Assembly (NCBI GenBank): GCA_029933115.1
Contig: JAOZOT010000218.1
Coordinates: 1-6,194 of the forward strand
Length of the DNA: 6,194 nt
Direction: 5' to 3'
Source of the DNA: Anaerolineae bacterium
Lineage (GTDB): Bacteria > Chloroflexota > Anaerolineae > E26-bin7
Part shown: positions 5,534 to 6,194 of the stretch, in pieces
Position numbering within the stretch: position 1 is the stretch's first letter
How the letters are laid out: the number at the start of each line of letters is the position of its first letter
The notes under the pieces: model-generated
The model's database searches: none
What the model was told of the DNA's origin: nothing
What the model saw: only the letters and a program-made list of their open reading frames with translations
Made by a program: the position numbers and the translations under genes

Positions 5534-6194
5534 TTACCCTGCACCCTTCTGGGCTTCTCTGACTCTTGCCAGGAGCATATCTTTCCACCTCTGCCCGCTG
5601 TCCCATTGGTTTCCCGGCGACTGAGTAGCCACGAACTCTTTCTGCCCGCGAATGCTCTCCGGCGGCAGGTGCAACTCTTGCAGCAGAAAAGCCAGCAGCT
5701 TGCCCCCACTGCTCAACTGGGCAGGGGTGGGAATCTCAGTAGTAAAGTTGCCGGCAAAACAGATGCACACCCCCAGCGGGTTGTATTGCACGTTGGAGCC
5801 GGCAAAGTAGCACGCTGTTTCCAAGTGGTTGGTCTGGTAGATCGTCCCGTCGGAGGTGATGTAGAAGTGGTAGCCGATGCCCGGCCACTGTCTTTTTTCC
5901 ACCAAATAGTCGGCAATCTTCTCCGCGGGGAAGTCGCCTGGCAAGACGCTGTGCTGGATGACCAGGTATTTGATTTGGTCCAGGGTGCGTGTGTCGAAGC
6001 GTTTGACCGGGTGGCGGCGCAGGCGAGCGGTGATGTCCTCCATCGGTGGGGGGGCGATGGCTGCTGGAGTGACCGTTGGCGGGGTCACGACCGGGGTGGT
6101 GACGGGTGTGGTGGGCACGGCTGGCCGGGCAGTGGAGACGGTCGTGGTGGCCGCCACCAACTGTTGACGCAGCGTGTCCACCTGCCTCTGCAAT
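5534..6194 (-). CDS. Paralogous coiled-coil/PGRP-fold protein, C-terminal part only
   Basis: Only the last 219 or so codons are inside the window. The frame runs off the right edge in the middle of a coiled coil, so an apparent TTG start at 6193 is an internal Leu codon. Visible parts are the coiled-coil end (QRQVDTLRQQLVAATTT), a Pro/Thr/Val linker 11 residues longer than in the next gene, and a PGRP/Amidase_2-fold domain. Over the repeat that domain differs from its neighbour at only two residues (Met for Ile, Ala for Thr). It shows the same substituted zinc-ligand positions (VIQHS, RGQKEF, TQSPG). The C-terminal tail after SPG diverges (ending REAQKGAG against RTARAK). By analogy the missing N-terminus is probably a GH-A-like barrel, but that is inference. 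It is upstream of the 597-residue gene by 44 bp and probably in the same operon. Confidence 0.85.
   Translation of the reverse strand, partial: LQRQVDTLRQQLVAATTTVSTARPAVPTTPVTTPVVTPPTVTPAAIAPPPMEDITARLRRHPVKRFDTRTLDQIKYLVIQHSVLPGDFPAEKIADYLVEKRQWPGIGYHFYITSDGTIYQTNHLETACYFAGSNVQYNPLGVCICFAGNFTTEIPTPAQLSSGGKLLAFLLQELHLPPESIRGQKEFVATQSPGNQWDSGQRWKDMLLARVREAQKGAG
5613..6061. repeat. Direct repeat copy 2, encoding the PGRP domain
   Basis: The partner of 3769-4217: 415 identical bases (5613-6027), then two substitutions (6028 and 6041) before similarity breaks in the linker at 6062. Both substitutions change an amino acid (Thr to Ala, Ile to Met), and there is no silent difference in the whole 449-bp block. 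Confidence 0.97.
6140..6194. repeat. Direct repeat, coiled-coil end and linker start, copy 2
   Basis: Identical to 4263-4317 and still matching at the last base of the window, so the repeat probably continues beyond it. The 78 bases between this block and the PGRP repeat (6062-6139) encode the divergent, longer Pro/Thr/Val linker. Confidence 0.93.

Noticed and set aside
5490..5606. 39-residue N-terminal extension of the 597-residue protein
   Set aside because: It would overlap the preceding gene, reads like out-of-frame coding sequence, and is made unnecessary by a strong AAAGGAG site before the ATG at 5489.
3769..6061. The long direct repeat as an insertion sequence or transposon pair
   Set aside because: The repeat is wholly inside coding sequence, has no transposase and no terminal inverted repeats, and matches a protein domain instead of a mobile element.

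Overview
The window is about 6.2 kb of moderately GC-rich bacterial DNA. It holds two plus-strand genes on the left (31-2427) facing three minus-strand genes on the right (2482-6194). No rRNA, tRNA, CRISPR array, transposase or integrase is visible. The source is best guessed as an environmental or metagenomic bacterium. Modular sugar-hydrolase/amidase proteins beside SPASM radical SAM genes would fit Chloroflexota, but that is an impression from protein style and not a demonstrated placement.

Left part: a radical SAM/SPASM protein (31-1410) carries the CxxxCxxC cluster motif, a full seven-cysteine SPASM region and an N-terminal domain that looks like a PqqD/RRE-type winged helix. Its frame stays open to the window edge, so its start is uncertain. 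A perfect 10-bp terminator-like hairpin (1475-1499) separates it from a ten-helix EamA/DMT-family permease (1543-2427).

Right part: a minus-strand cluster reads right to left. First comes a partial gene (5534-6194) of which only the coiled-coil end, a Pro/Thr linker and a PGRP/Amidase_2-fold domain are visible. After 44 bp comes a 597-residue protein (3696-5489) with a clan GH-A-like TIM barrel, a coiled coil with a 21-residue repeat, a Pro/Thr linker and a PGRP/Amidase_2-fold domain. After 197 bp comes a 338-residue protein (2482-3498) with a related barrel and a short C-terminal coiled coil but no PGRP domain. None of the visible N-termini has a signal peptide.

The most notable observations lie in this cluster. 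The barrels keep both catalytic glutamates, but the PGRP domains appear to have lost all three zinc ligands (Gln, Gln and Ser replace His, His and Cys). They are therefore more likely peptidoglycan or glycan recognition modules than amidases. The two PGRP domains are encoded by a direct repeat that is identical over 415 bp. Identity drops to about 74% immediately past one end and breaks into an unalignable linker past the other, which suggests recent gene conversion or module shuffling. A C7 tract sits at the linker/PGRP junction of both genes.
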